Below are positions 11,887-23,090 of a stretch of 64,000 bases of DNA, piece after piece (position 1 is the stretch's first letter; each line of letters opens with the position of its first letter). Source of the DNA: Paracyclopina nana. Taxonomy: Eukaryota > Arthropoda > Copepoda > Cyclopoida > Cyclopettidae. Both the position numbers and the translations under genes were made by a program. Location of the stretch: positions 22,501-86,500 of the forward strand of contig JAGUCH010000007.1 in the NCBI GenBank assembly GCA_019096065.1. The letters run 5' to 3'. The notes beneath the pieces were generated by a model. It was not told where the DNA came from and searched no databases. It worked only from the letters and a program-made list of their open reading frames with translations.

Positions 11887-12737
11887 GCTGCTTTTTGAAT
11901 TATGCTTTTTGCCACTGTTTTTCCCCACTGAAAGTGCATTAATTGAAAAATTTGCATATGCTGATATGATGATGGAAATTCCCCAGGAAAAACAACAACT
12001 TTTCTCAATATGCAAATCAAACCTTAATAATTCGAGCATCTGGAGCTTTTACTTAATTTACCAAAACTGTATCATATATACTATAGCCAGTTTTTATGCC
12101 ATCAAAGAATTCATCATCAAAAAAGTTATTGCCACCAAATTCTATTACACCACAATATGGAAAATGACTTTTTATCAGCCTCATCTCTTCATAAAAACTG
12201 TGCCCATCTGTTCTGTTCCAGCTTGTAATGTTTTGTTTCTTCACATACAGTATTTATCTGAATCATTAATAAAACTTTGGCTAACACCAACAAATTGGCA
12301 AAATCCTAGTATTTTTATCTGTTTTTGCCAATTCAGCCCGCAAAAATCAATTTGATGGTCAATGAGATGGCAATAGATCAAATATATATTTATTGACGTC
12401 AAGATTGCAGTTGATAGATGACCGGGGCCTTCGAGATGCAATTTTGCGTTTACAAGATGGGCTTCCTCCTCTCTTTTTGTGTGGCCTCAATTTTCTGCAC
12501 AGCTTTTACGCAAAATTTGCGAGAATTTGCAGCTGATGCTCCGCGCTCTCTTCTTCGGCTCAGACTCTTTGACTTTCATTCAAGATTTCAGCCCTGAGAG
12601 GTGAGCACACGCGGTATCCACAAATTAACCTTATCTTTTCCTCTAAAACATACATTCAGTGCATTATCATTCAATGATTTCTACATTTATTTCCATTTTT
12701 CCCCAAATCAGCCTTAGTTGACCTAAAATTAGGTCTT

Positions 12738-13018
12738 AATAGCCTTAGTGGAACTTAGTTGCGGTATTTTAGCACAGAGTGGCGCCTCAGTCGATCATCC
12801 GGGCAGTTGGAAAAAAAGTCGCTAAAACTCGGTTTACAATTAGCTAATAATGCCAAACCCCCTTCTATGCGTGGAAATATCATCAAGTTTGCCTTAAAAG
12901 TCCATTAAAACCCACTGAAACCCTTGAATTTGGAAAATAATCTGCCCCGATGGAGCTCCCAGCGCCATCTCGTGTAAGAATTATCCCTACTCAAAGCTGT
13001 TGTTCCACTAAGGCTATT
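12738..13018. mobile_element. MITE-like element, 281 bp, perfect 17-bp terminal inverted repeats
   Basis: The left end AATAGCCTTAGTGGAAC (12738-12754) is the exact reverse complement of 13002-13018. The interior has no coding potential. No clear target-site duplication is visible, so the exact ends and superfamily are uncertain. It lies in the spacer between the TRPA and GPCR genes. Confidence 0.6.
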
Positions 13019-13239
13019 GGCCTACTTAACTTTGTGCATATGTTACCTCATCAAGTCAAATTTTCAATATGTTAGGCCATTTAATTGGTACAAAAAGGGA
13101 GCCTCAATTTAATAAGATCTTAACATGAAGAAATTAGATGTTAATACAAACCAATAAAATATAAATTCGAACTAATCACATCTTCATTTGAACAAATTGG
13201 CAATAAATTCCAACACATTGGATCATAAGTTGAACCAAT

Positions 13240-13485
13240 ACTTCATTGATAGAAATTAGATATAAATTCGAACAAATAAGATCTAAATTTGAACAAATAA
13301 GATCTAAATACGAACAAATAAGATCTAAACTCGAACAAATAAGATCTAAACTCGAACAAATAAGATCTAAATTCGAACAAATAAGATCTAAACTCGAACA
13401 AATAAGATCTAAATTCGAACAAATAAGATCTAAATTCGAACAAATAAGACCTAAATTTGAAGAAATTAGACCAATAAATTAGTTC
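13240..13485 (+). repeat. 21-bp minisatellite (gaacaaataagatctaaattc)n
   Basis: About eleven imperfect copies of a unit containing AGATCTAAA-TTCGAACAAATA, followed by a few diverged units on each side (13130-13510). Frames open on both strands (LEQIRSK and FEFRSYL repeats) are by-products of a unit length divisible by three. Confidence 0.92.
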
Positions 13486-13749
13486 AAATCGGATTTAAAT
13501 TCAAACAAATTATATTTAGCTCATTAAAATGAAGCAGGTTGCTAAGCAATTTCATAGCTTTGCTCAACACTTCCAGTAGATTATTAGGTCTGTGACAGGC
13601 AGATTTTATTGGCAGGAAACTGCATCATCTCACCACGCATGGCACACACAATGTTTATCCCTTTTTTAGGCTCTTGGCCCCAGGAAATGTTTGGGTTAGC
13701 AACAAACGGTGCTACTCCTCTGTAGAGTGGAGAAGTGCAACAGTGCAAA

Positions 13750-16700
13750 ATGATGGCCCAAATGTTGTATCACTCAGCTGAGGAAGAAAATATCACAACA
13801 ATAACTACTCAGCCAGAAGAAGACTCTTCAATGGACTGCACATCATCTTTAGGTAACTTATTGCCAATACTATAATATGCTATCTAAAAAGATTCCAGCC
13901 CAAGGCCAAAAGTGCATCAAATAACCTCATTCGGCTTTCAAAAGTTTCCCAACCCCCTAAAAAGTTAAACTGCTTAGGAAATAGGTTGTGGAGTACATTG
14001 AAAGTTTATTTATTCAATACAGCCTGAATCAGTGAAATTGTTAGGAATGATTAACTAAAGTCAAGCCATTGAATGTTGTAAAGAGAAATTCCCCTTTGAG
14101 GCCCAAAAGTGCATCAAAAGTCTTCCTTTGAAATTAATTTCCCAAAGATGTGTAAGGGAACTTTTGGGGTCCACTAGCAGCTTTTCTAACAAGTTCAAAT
14201 ATTTTTTTTTTGCCATGAAAAAGCACTTGAAATTGCTGAGCTCATTTAGTAGTGTGAAATTCCAGAGCTAAAAGGAAGTTAATGTGGCTTTTTTCAGGCT
14301 GCTCAAGATGTTGTGACAATCTGGATCCAGAAATTAAAGTCTGCTGGGAGGAAAGTGATGAAAACGCCACCCAAAGAAAGCCATGTCCAGGTGCAGGTAA
14401 AAGAAAAAGTACTTTCATGAATCTTTACATGATTGATGATGTTCAGCAAAGCAATGAATAACTCTTTTAAATTATGTTTTCTAAGGATATAAGAATTTGA
14501 AATCAAGCACACAATGAGTATTGAAAATCTGACTTTCTCCCAGTCAAAATGAATCTTTATTCGTTAAGAAAAAATCTTTGAGGTTATTCAAGCAGCCTTG
14601 ACTTTTTATGCGTATTCATTCAGATACAATTTTTCTTTGCAGAGTTTTTTCAGGGGAATTTTGAAGGAGGTGAGTGCCACTTTATAGCTTTATAAATGCT
14701 TTCCATTCAAAATGCCAAAAATATGTAGTCTTGAGCTTTCATGTAGCAAAAAATAATAAGAAATTATCTAATGCAGGCAAGTTTGCGTATAAAACATGCT
14801 TTCCAAATGGAACCTGGAACTTGACAGACTACTCATCTTGCCAAGAAAAAGGAAGGCTTCCCCAAGACTTGGTCCACAATGTCACAGTTGTACAGCTGAT
14901 TTTGTCAGGCATCTCACTGTTCCTTCTCCTAATTGCTCTCTACGTTTTCTGCACATTCAGGTACCTAATCAGGCTGCAACCAGCCAAAAAAGAGCTAAAA
15001 TACTCAACTTTAATTGGCTGGAGCAGAGCTGCTGCTAAACTAGAAGCGTGAAAAAAGGGTTGACTTACGCTTTTCATCCGATTTCACACTGAATGAACAA
15101 AATTGGCTAAACTTGTCAGCTGTTTTGGTATTTTCGCTTTCCAGTTACCTAGTTACTTAGGCTGAGTTCCATGACCCATTTTGCACCAGAGCTACCAGAT
15201 TACCATTCTAAAAAGAGAGTAATACTGCATACCGGCTAGAAAAAAGCCGAAAATAAAAATTAATTCGCTTTTCTAGTGAGCAACAAAGGCTGATAACTCT
15301 GGAGCGCGCGATATTTTTGCTGAGATGTCAGTTGACGCGCGCGAGTCCGCTGAGCTGCTGAGCGAGTTAGCGCGCTTCACGCTGCTCAGCCGCGCACGCT
15401 TCACATTGCTCAGCCGCGCACGCTTCACGCTGCTCAGCCGCGCACGCTTCACGCTGCTCAGCCGCGCACGCTTCACGCTGCTCAGCCGCGCACGCTTCAC
15501 ATTGCTCAGCCGTGCACGCTTCACATGGTGACAGCTGTTGCCTACTGTGCGCGCTTCAAGCCTCTAACAAATGAGCAGAATGTCAATAGTGTTCAGAGTG
15601 TTCAAAATAGTATTTACGATCAAAAGCAAGCGTCCAAAAGGCCAAAAAATAGCGAATGAAGCTGAGTTTCTTTCTTTTTAGGTCGATCCAGTGCAGTCGA
15701 CTGTCAGTGCACAAGAACTTGGTGACAGCTCTGATCATCTTCTATGTGGTCAACATCATAGTTAGTGTTCCATATGCAGCTTGGCGCATCACCTTTGATG
15801 AGGTAGTAGCAAAAGTTGTTTAAAAGTCACTTACACTTGCTCCATTGTTTGCAGTCCTGGATCTACAACCTTCTCCTGTCTCTGATGGCGTTTGCACAAA
15901 TGTCCTACACAAATTGGTTCTTCAATGAGGGATTTTACCTTCACTCCAGGATTACCACGAGCATTTTCGACTCGGAGGCTCCTTTCCCATTTTTCCATTC
16001 CATTGGCTGGGGTGAGTGCATTTTTGACAGCCAGCTGCTCACAATATTCCTTTTGGAAAATTTGGCTTGCCATAATAATTATCTTTTAAGTTCATTTTAT
16101 TTTTGCCAGCTATTAATAGACCAAGTTAGAGACTGACCCTTATTTCTTGCCTGGCATTCGAGATGATTTGAGAGGAATTTGTGCGCACATTCCTACAAGA
16201 ACTCATAAAAAGAAGTGCTCATAAATCATCCATCACATTATGACATTTTTAAATGAGCTTAGTTCCAACATTTAAATCAGATTTGGACGTGTTGCTGCCA
16301 ACTCTTTCATATTTGAATTTAAAGCGAGCCACTTTCGAGATTTCAATTGGACAATATTTGTGAAGAGTCATTTGCTGAATATTGCTGTTGATTCACGTAG
16401 GTCATTGAACCTTCATTTGGCATTCCAGGGCTGAGTGGAGTTTGCGTTTCGTTGTGGATGCTCGCAAATTACTTGACGTATGGCTTTGATTCGCACTGGC
16501 GCATGAATGGCCAATTCATCTGGATTTTGGCTGCACCGATGACAATTGTGCTACTGGTGATAACCTCTGTAGATGTCAACTATTTCATGCCTTGATTTAT
16601 TGTTACAGGTCAATTTGGTGTTCCTCATCAACATTGTGCGCATTTTGGTGACAAAGCTGCGAGCCAGCTCCACACCCGAGGCCGATCAAATAAGGTTTTT

Positions 16701-19700
16701 TCCCTTTGTGAAACTAAAAGCAATTTCTGACAAATGCCTCCTTTGAAATATTTCACAAGAAAAATCTCTTCGATGGCTTGCGCTCAAAATCAAACGGCGT
16801 TGAGCCGAGCTCAATTTGCATAAATATCATTCATATTTTCGCACTTTGAGGATGTATACGACAGCCAGACTTCAGTGAATGATGAACGCTTTTATCACTG
16901 TAGTAGTCCTGTGATTTACTTGACCGGCCTGCAAATCGCTCGCCCGCAACCGGCAAGGAGGGGCCGCTTTGTTTTTCCACATGGAACCGATCGCATGACT
17001 GCCCTCTTTTGGTGGTAATTCAAAACCCATATTCTAAGTTTTTAAGTTCAATATTTGTGCCGCCCTCAATATGCACTGCTCACTTGTAGTCCTCTTTGGT
17101 GGTAGACTTCAGCTTTTGTAGTGGGATCAGCTTACATCGCTGACTTGATTAGGGATGAGGGTTTATGCACTTACTGAAGTCTGGTCTGCTTTTCTTTTCT
17201 GCACTACAAAGCGCAATCTTTCCCATAGCAATCGCTCAACCTCGACGGTTCAGTAATTGAGCCAGCAGAGGAATTCATAAGAATTGGGCTCTTTTAAAAT
17301 TGATGAACTTGATAGAAGGTTGCTTGGCATGCTCATTATTCATTTATTAGTGAGGGTACCTTTATTTTTAGTCAACTTTCCTTTGCATGCCAATTTATTC
17401 ACTCATGAAACTGAAGGTATTTCTCTCATTTTTCATCAATGTTCCATCATGGATTTAATTAATGTTTATTTTCCTTGCAGGAAAGCAATGAAGGCGGTGG
17501 GAGTTTTGTTTGGATTTTTGGGCTTCAGCAACATTGTCTTTTCCTACAATCCCAAGGATAAGGCATTCTGGGAGAGTGCATACTTTGTCACAAATGCCAT
17601 CCTCAAAAGCCTTCACGTAAATAATTCAAGACATTCATTAATTATTATGGCCTTTCCTCTTCAGCAAAGTGTGAACTCAACTAGTGAATTGCCAGGCTTT
17701 TTTGGTTCATCTTTGAACTAGCTTGGCAGTTAGCTAGTAGCCAGCAACAAAGTCATTACTAAACCAAATAGCTCATCGTGAAACTTTACGACGGATCCTC
17801 GTTGTTGTACAAACTCATAGCACATTGGCTTGAGAGAAAACCTAACCTAGACTTCGTCAACTAAACCTAGTTCATATTCCCATTCCGTACAATTTTTAAA
17901 AAGCTCTAGCTCCCTTGGGCGTGCTTTTTCGCTGAACATCAAATCAAAGGGGCCAACTTTTTTTATTTCATAAGCAAATCGCGAGAATGGTCAGGAAAGG
18001 AGATATAACTTTATATTAAGTTGAATGTTTTGCTGTCCCTCTGTATCTCTTTTCCTGGTCATCCTAGCAACTTGCTTATGAAAATTAAAAAGTTAAATCT
18101 CACAATTTTCTTGGGGATTATTCAAATGCACGATGACAATCAAACGAAGTGGTGCAGAGCTAGAAGTTTTTCAGACTTTCATGTTATGGGTAGCCATAAT
18201 TAACACCATGCGAGTCCCCATAAAATAAGCTTTGAATACACTTTTGGGCGGTTGAGAGAGTTTGGGTTAAGAGCTCAACCAGGTCAATGTGATAGGCAAA
18301 CAGTAGCTTTAGATGCAGGCTGCTGCTCACAAATTGTGCCACTACCTCAAATGCCTTTGCATGTTTCTGTTTTGGACAAATGAGAAGGGATTGTAAAATG
18401 TTAAAGCAGCTTATATATTTCTATATGTCCAAGGGTTGCATGGCATCGGCACAAAGACGAAAAGTTGCTTAAAGGTTCAACTAGTCGAGTTCACAATTTG
18501 TCTTACAAAGAGAGAAACTTCTTGCTGACGTCAAATGAATGCACACACGCGCTTTTGTTGTGAATTTTAGCTTACTCCAGATTCCATGTAAATGCAGACT
18601 GTTGTAGATTTCCCTTCGAGAAGAAGTTGATGTCTGTATGTAGTAGAGAATCTTGTGTTTTTCCTGGGCAAATACAGCTCAGGTTACCTGAATACATTCA
18701 TAGTAGTACAACCAATGGCAAATCTTCTCAGCTTTTTATGCACTACTGCTGTTTTCCTTAGCTTTTTCTAATCTATTTCTGAAGTGAAAAACCATGATGA
18801 AATGCTGTTTATTTTTCCCCTTGGGCTCTTCTCTCTGTCTGCAATCTGGATCTTCATTTAGGGGATTTTCTCTCTTGAAGTAATGCAACAAGAAATCTTT
18901 TCTTCAGATCTCACAAAAGAGCTGAAATAGGGCCTATATAGCTTTGAAGTGTCGATTTTTTCAATTGAGAAAAGCATCCAAGGAATTTCACAATAGGGTA
19001 AAGAATTTCTCAATGGTGGCATAATTCATAAGAATGCAAAGAGAGAGAGATTTCCTCTGGGAAAAAAGCTGTGTCAATGAATTTATCATGAGATGGTTCT
19101 TGCAATGGCCAAATGACACTAGAAATGTCATCTCAAGAGTACTCAAGACCCAATTATGCTGGCAATGAAAGGCTTGCTACTTACATTAATCATTTATCCA
19201 TCTACTTAGGAATAGTTGATTGCATGCTATCAAAAAAATCACAATTAGCTTAACATGAACTGAAAGCAGATTTCCATCATGGCAATCAATGTTCATTAAC
19301 AATTGCTTCACTCTTTGAAGATTTCTGGCCAAAAATTACTGTTAAACAAAAATGGTATGTATTTTAATGATGTATTCATGCTGTATTTTTGGATAGGGCA
19401 TTGTGGTGTCCACACTGTATTGCTTCTGCTCACCGGATGTTCGCCTGGCCTGGGCCAAAAAGCGATACAGGATGAAAGTTAGATGGCACTCGAGAAATCT
19501 GCGAAGGGACAACAGCAAACGTTTCAGGCAAAGCCAAAGAGTGAGTACCATAAAACTTTAGCGTAGTGCCTTCTACCAAAACTTTCCTCCTTTAAGCAAT
19601 TGGCATTCACTCTATCCATCTACTCTAGCGTGCATAGAAAAAGAAATCTCTTCTCCTTCTAGAACAATTCGATTTCTCGGGGCTGAAAAAGAATTCACAC

Positions 19701-20333
19701 CGTGGCAATCAAGTCTCATTAGATATTGCGCTCACTCTTGGAAGTTTTGCGCACAAAAAAGCAACACACTCTAAATTGCAACTTTTTGGCTACAAAAACT
19801 GAGTATTTATGTTCTGAGAGAGGAAGTAGAGAAATTACTGCAGAGAGACGTACTTTATCCTTTCCCTTGTAGTTGGATGAGCAATTCAACCAAGTCATCC
19901 ATTTACATTTTTCCGACTCTGAAATTTTTTTGGCCCAATATCTTCAATGAATGTGGAAAATCATCGATGAGACTTGATTGCCTTCTTCAAAATTGGTTTT
20001 CAGTGGCTGGCAATTAAATTGTGCGGCAAGGATTAAAGATTTTCTTCGCGACTGGAGTGCGCTAAGCTCTTTCCTGCTAATTAGTGAATATTTTAAGGGT
20101 TTATCAGAGGCTTCTGGCGGGGGACAGTAAACTTCCTGAGAGCCTCAGGACTTGAGGAGAGTCAACTGCAACAGCCAAGAGATAACCAAAGAAAAAGGAT
20201 GAGGCTGCATCAACAACAACCATTTGGGCCTCAGGGCGAAAATCAGCCTGATCAAGGGTCAACAAATGTGTCAAGGCAAAATGCAGCAGCTCCTACAGCT
20301 CAGCCAGCAAAAAGTAAAAGGGCTTTCTCCTAA
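13750..20333 (+). CDS. Class B (secretin-family) neuropeptide GPCR, PDF-receptor-like
   Basis: Seven-transmembrane peptide hormone receptor expected to couple to G proteins. Exons: 13750-13852, 14298-14396, 14643-14669, 14777-14960, 15682-15802, 15855-16011, 16429-16556, 16609-16694, 17481-17616, 19397-19540, and a last exon from about 20157 to TAA at 20333. Phases agree at every junction and give ~453 residues. The extracellular domain (1-110) has the class B cysteine pattern with CWEES, CPGAEF and CFPNGTW, but no obvious signal peptide. TM1 starts near 112, and HKNL marks TM2. The stretch NIVRILVTKLRA then IRKAMKA resembles PDF receptors best, but DH31 or calcitonin-type receptors are possible. 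The TM3 cysteine and its partner in loop 2 both appear to be missing. The final exon boundary is the weakest part. Confidence 0.8.
15340..15535 (+). repeat. 24-bp GC-rich minisatellite in GPCR intron 4
   Basis: About seven copies of a unit built on cgcgcacgcttcacgctgctcag, preceded by gctgagctgctgagcg. It has strikingly higher GC than the surrounding DNA and contains the CTCAG/CTGAG core seen in other arrays of this window. The short open frames on both strands come from the repeat. Confidence 0.9.
19560..20156. other. Presumed last intron of the GPCR gene
   Basis: No recognisable gene or repeat. The stretch follows the strong donor gtgagt at 19541. It runs to an in-frame, phase-0 acceptor candidate (gag) just before the Gln- and Ser-rich C-terminal tail that ends at 20333. 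Confidence 0.4.
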
Positions 20334-21407
20334 TTTAAAATTCCTAATTTAAAATTCCCTTTGAACCTGAAAGGTGTCGAAGAGATCTGTACAAACATTT
20401 TTGTGTATTCAGCTACATTTTCATATTTTTTTGCCCTCCTTTTTGCTAGTATGAAAAAACTTCAAAAAGCCTAGCTGATCATGATGTTATGCTTTTTTAT
20501 TATGTAGGTCCAATGGTCACACACTGAAGGTTTGGATCCATTCGGCTCCGTCAGAAGATCAAAATCTTGTGGTCAAGGAATCCAGTGTATAAGATAATAA
20601 GAGGTTCATCTGAAAGACACTCACACACATCCACTTTTATGTTGTTTTTATAAGGGTAAGGCTGAAAAAGAAAAATACGATTATTGAGTTTTTCTGTCTT
20701 CTTGATCATCTATCTGTCATTATTTGTGAACCTTGAATAACTACTTTTTAGTGTTGCTATTTGAGAAATATGCAGTTATTTATGAAACAGATGTAATAGC
20801 ATTACGGTACTCATAACTAAGTTTTTCATGGGTAATAAACTAATAATTATAGCTTTATTGTGTATTGCTGTACTTATTGTGGGACCTGCATCAAAATTGC
20901 CAATTTACTCCATTTCTTTTCATTTGCCAAGCTCAAAGAAAAAGGGAAGAAAGCAGGGCAAAAGTCAATGGCAATTTTCTTTTCCCCTTTTGCCAGGATA
21001 TAAGAACAAAACACTTTGAAAATGTAAGCTTTTTGTTTAGGTCTTAGCCCAAAATGAAGACAGTTTCACATTTTAGGAGAGTGCCAAAGATTGGGTAAAA
21101 GAAAGCACTTTTTTGGCCCTCAATTGAGGAGATGAGCAGCCAAAAGAAGTATTTTCCAAATTCTCTGGGGGCCACAAAAAAATTCCTTCACAATGACAGT
21201 TCCCCCATAGCAATAAAACTAAAAGCCCTAGAGAAATACTACTGACTTGTCTGATTAAAGGAAAAAAGATTGGATTTTCCATTATCCACTTTTTTAATCA
21301 ATAATGAATGGCTTTATGAAACATAGTATGTAACTTTCCATGAAAAACTGATAACTGCTTTTATAATTCAATTCATCCTTATTGTCAGCTTTCTGGAAAT
21401 GGCCATG

Positions 21408-21871
21408 CACAGTGGGTTTATTTGCCGATTTCACGCGCACGGAAAAAAGTCGCGAAATCAACGTAGCACCTTTTCTTATTGGCTGTAAGCTAAAAATATT
21501 GCATCCTGGCACCCGGGAGAGCAAGTAAGAGCAGCCAATTCTGGTGGATTATCAATTTATGCTATTAGCTTGACTTCCTGACTTGGTCACTCAATTGGAG
21601 TCGTTTGGAATCAAAAGTTATGGGCGATTCAATTTTTTCTCAAATTGTGCAAAGTTGCTGTTCTACTGAATTCGCCAAAATCAACTTTTGCCCAAAAATT
21701 ATGCTTCCTTCACCAAATTTGAATCTTTATCTCTCAATTAACATTAATTTGTGCTCTTTAGATAGCCTAGAAGTCATACAAATTAGAAACTGAAAATGGG
21801 TGCTAAAATCGGAAATCTGCGATTTGACGTAATTTCTCGTGCGCGTAAAATCGACTTTTTGATCCACTGTG
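21408..21871. mobile_element. MITE, 464 bp, with 5-bp target-site duplication CCATG
   Basis: The ends are inverted: CACAGTGG on the left and CCACTGTG on the right. Homology continues inward for about 50 bp in diverged form (gatttYacgcgcacg on both sides). The element is bracketed by CCATG at 21403-21407 and 21872-21876, which looks like a real 5-bp target-site duplication. There is no transposase frame, so it is non-autonomous. Confidence 0.75.
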
Positions 21872-22129
21872 CCATGAGTAAATAAATGTCAGTTTATTGT
21901 TTGTGGAGCACAAGGCTATAACAAGCAGGGAAAGAGATCAAGTGACAATTTCAGGAAAGGGCAATAAAAAGGCTACTAAATGACCTCCCTTGGGTGAAAG
22001 TGTCAGTTTATCAGGTGGAAAAAACCTTTGCCTCGAGAGAATTTCCCCCTGCATTTAGTTAAAAGCATCCATCTCTAGCTGTGCGCTAAAGTGAAAGCAA
22101 CTTACGCTTAACGCTGTGAAAAAAGATCA

Positions 22130-23090
22130 CAAAGCTGATATGAGATTGTGAAGTGAGCATGGAACAGTGGATAAACTGCAGCACAAGGAGTCCAATGTCA
22201 ATACTGCTGTCATCCTGGATTGACAGCGGTGCACAATCTTTGGAAATCTGTATTGTGCCACTGAACTTCCCCAATAATGTCATCCATATACATAGTAGTA
22301 CTTTCAGTGTTCGCTATGTGCAGTCAGACTGGTTAACTCGTCAACTAGGCAGAGTCATGACAGCTTAACATGAGACATTGTGCTTCAAATCACCAAACTT
22401 GTCGTATCTTGTTTCAATTGACATGACACTTGTCATCAGTTAGGTTTATGTTGAAACTTTTGTCGCTTGTCGACAAAGCAAAAACAGATGTTGGTTGACT
22501 GGTTAAGCTGACAGCTGTTATGTAAACAAAGTTTGACGCACTTTTGAGTGTTTCAAAGCTGATATGAGATAGTGAAGTGAGCATGGAACAGTGGATAAAC
22601 TGCAGCACAAAGAGTCCAATGTCAATACTGCTGTCATCCTGGATTGACAGCGGTGCACAATCTTTGGAAATCTGTATTGTGCCACTGAACTTCCCCAATA
22701 ATGTCATCCATCTCCATAGTAGTACTTTCAATGTTCGCTATGTGCAGTCAGACTGGTTAAGTCGTCAAGTCATGACAGCTTAACATTGTGCTACAAATCA
22801 CCAAACTTGTCGTATCTTGTTTCAATTGACATGACACATGTCATCATCAGTCGGGTTTATGTTGAAACTTTTGTCGCTAGTCGACAAAGCAAAAACTGAT
22901 CTTTGTAGACTGGTTAAGCTGACAGCTGAAGAAGACAAACATTCGTGCTAAAAGCTGTTATGTAAACAATGTTTGACGCACTTTTGAGTGTTTCAAAGAT
23001 CACAAGGCTGATATGAGGTTGTAAAGTGGGCATGGAACAGTGGTTAAACTGTGGCACAAGGAGTTCCATGCCAATACTGCTGTCATCCTG
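22130..23090. repeat. Three tandem copies of a ~425-bp unit
   Basis: The phrase gctgatatgag then gaacagtgg then atgtcaatactgctg recurs at about 22134, 22558 and 23008, with intervening similarity (gtttgacgcacttttgagtg, tagtcgacaaagcaaaaac). Copies 1 and 2 are nearly identical. Copy 3 diverges after tcatcctggattgg. Each unit carries, on the minus strand, a short open frame ending in the same stop, discussed with the small minus-strand gene. Confidence 0.85.

Noticed and set aside
12421-12610. Possible extra first exon of the GPCR (open stretch before ggtgagcac at 12600)
   Set aside because: The frame has no clear start that joins in phase with the exon at 13750, and that exon has its own ATG-ATG start.
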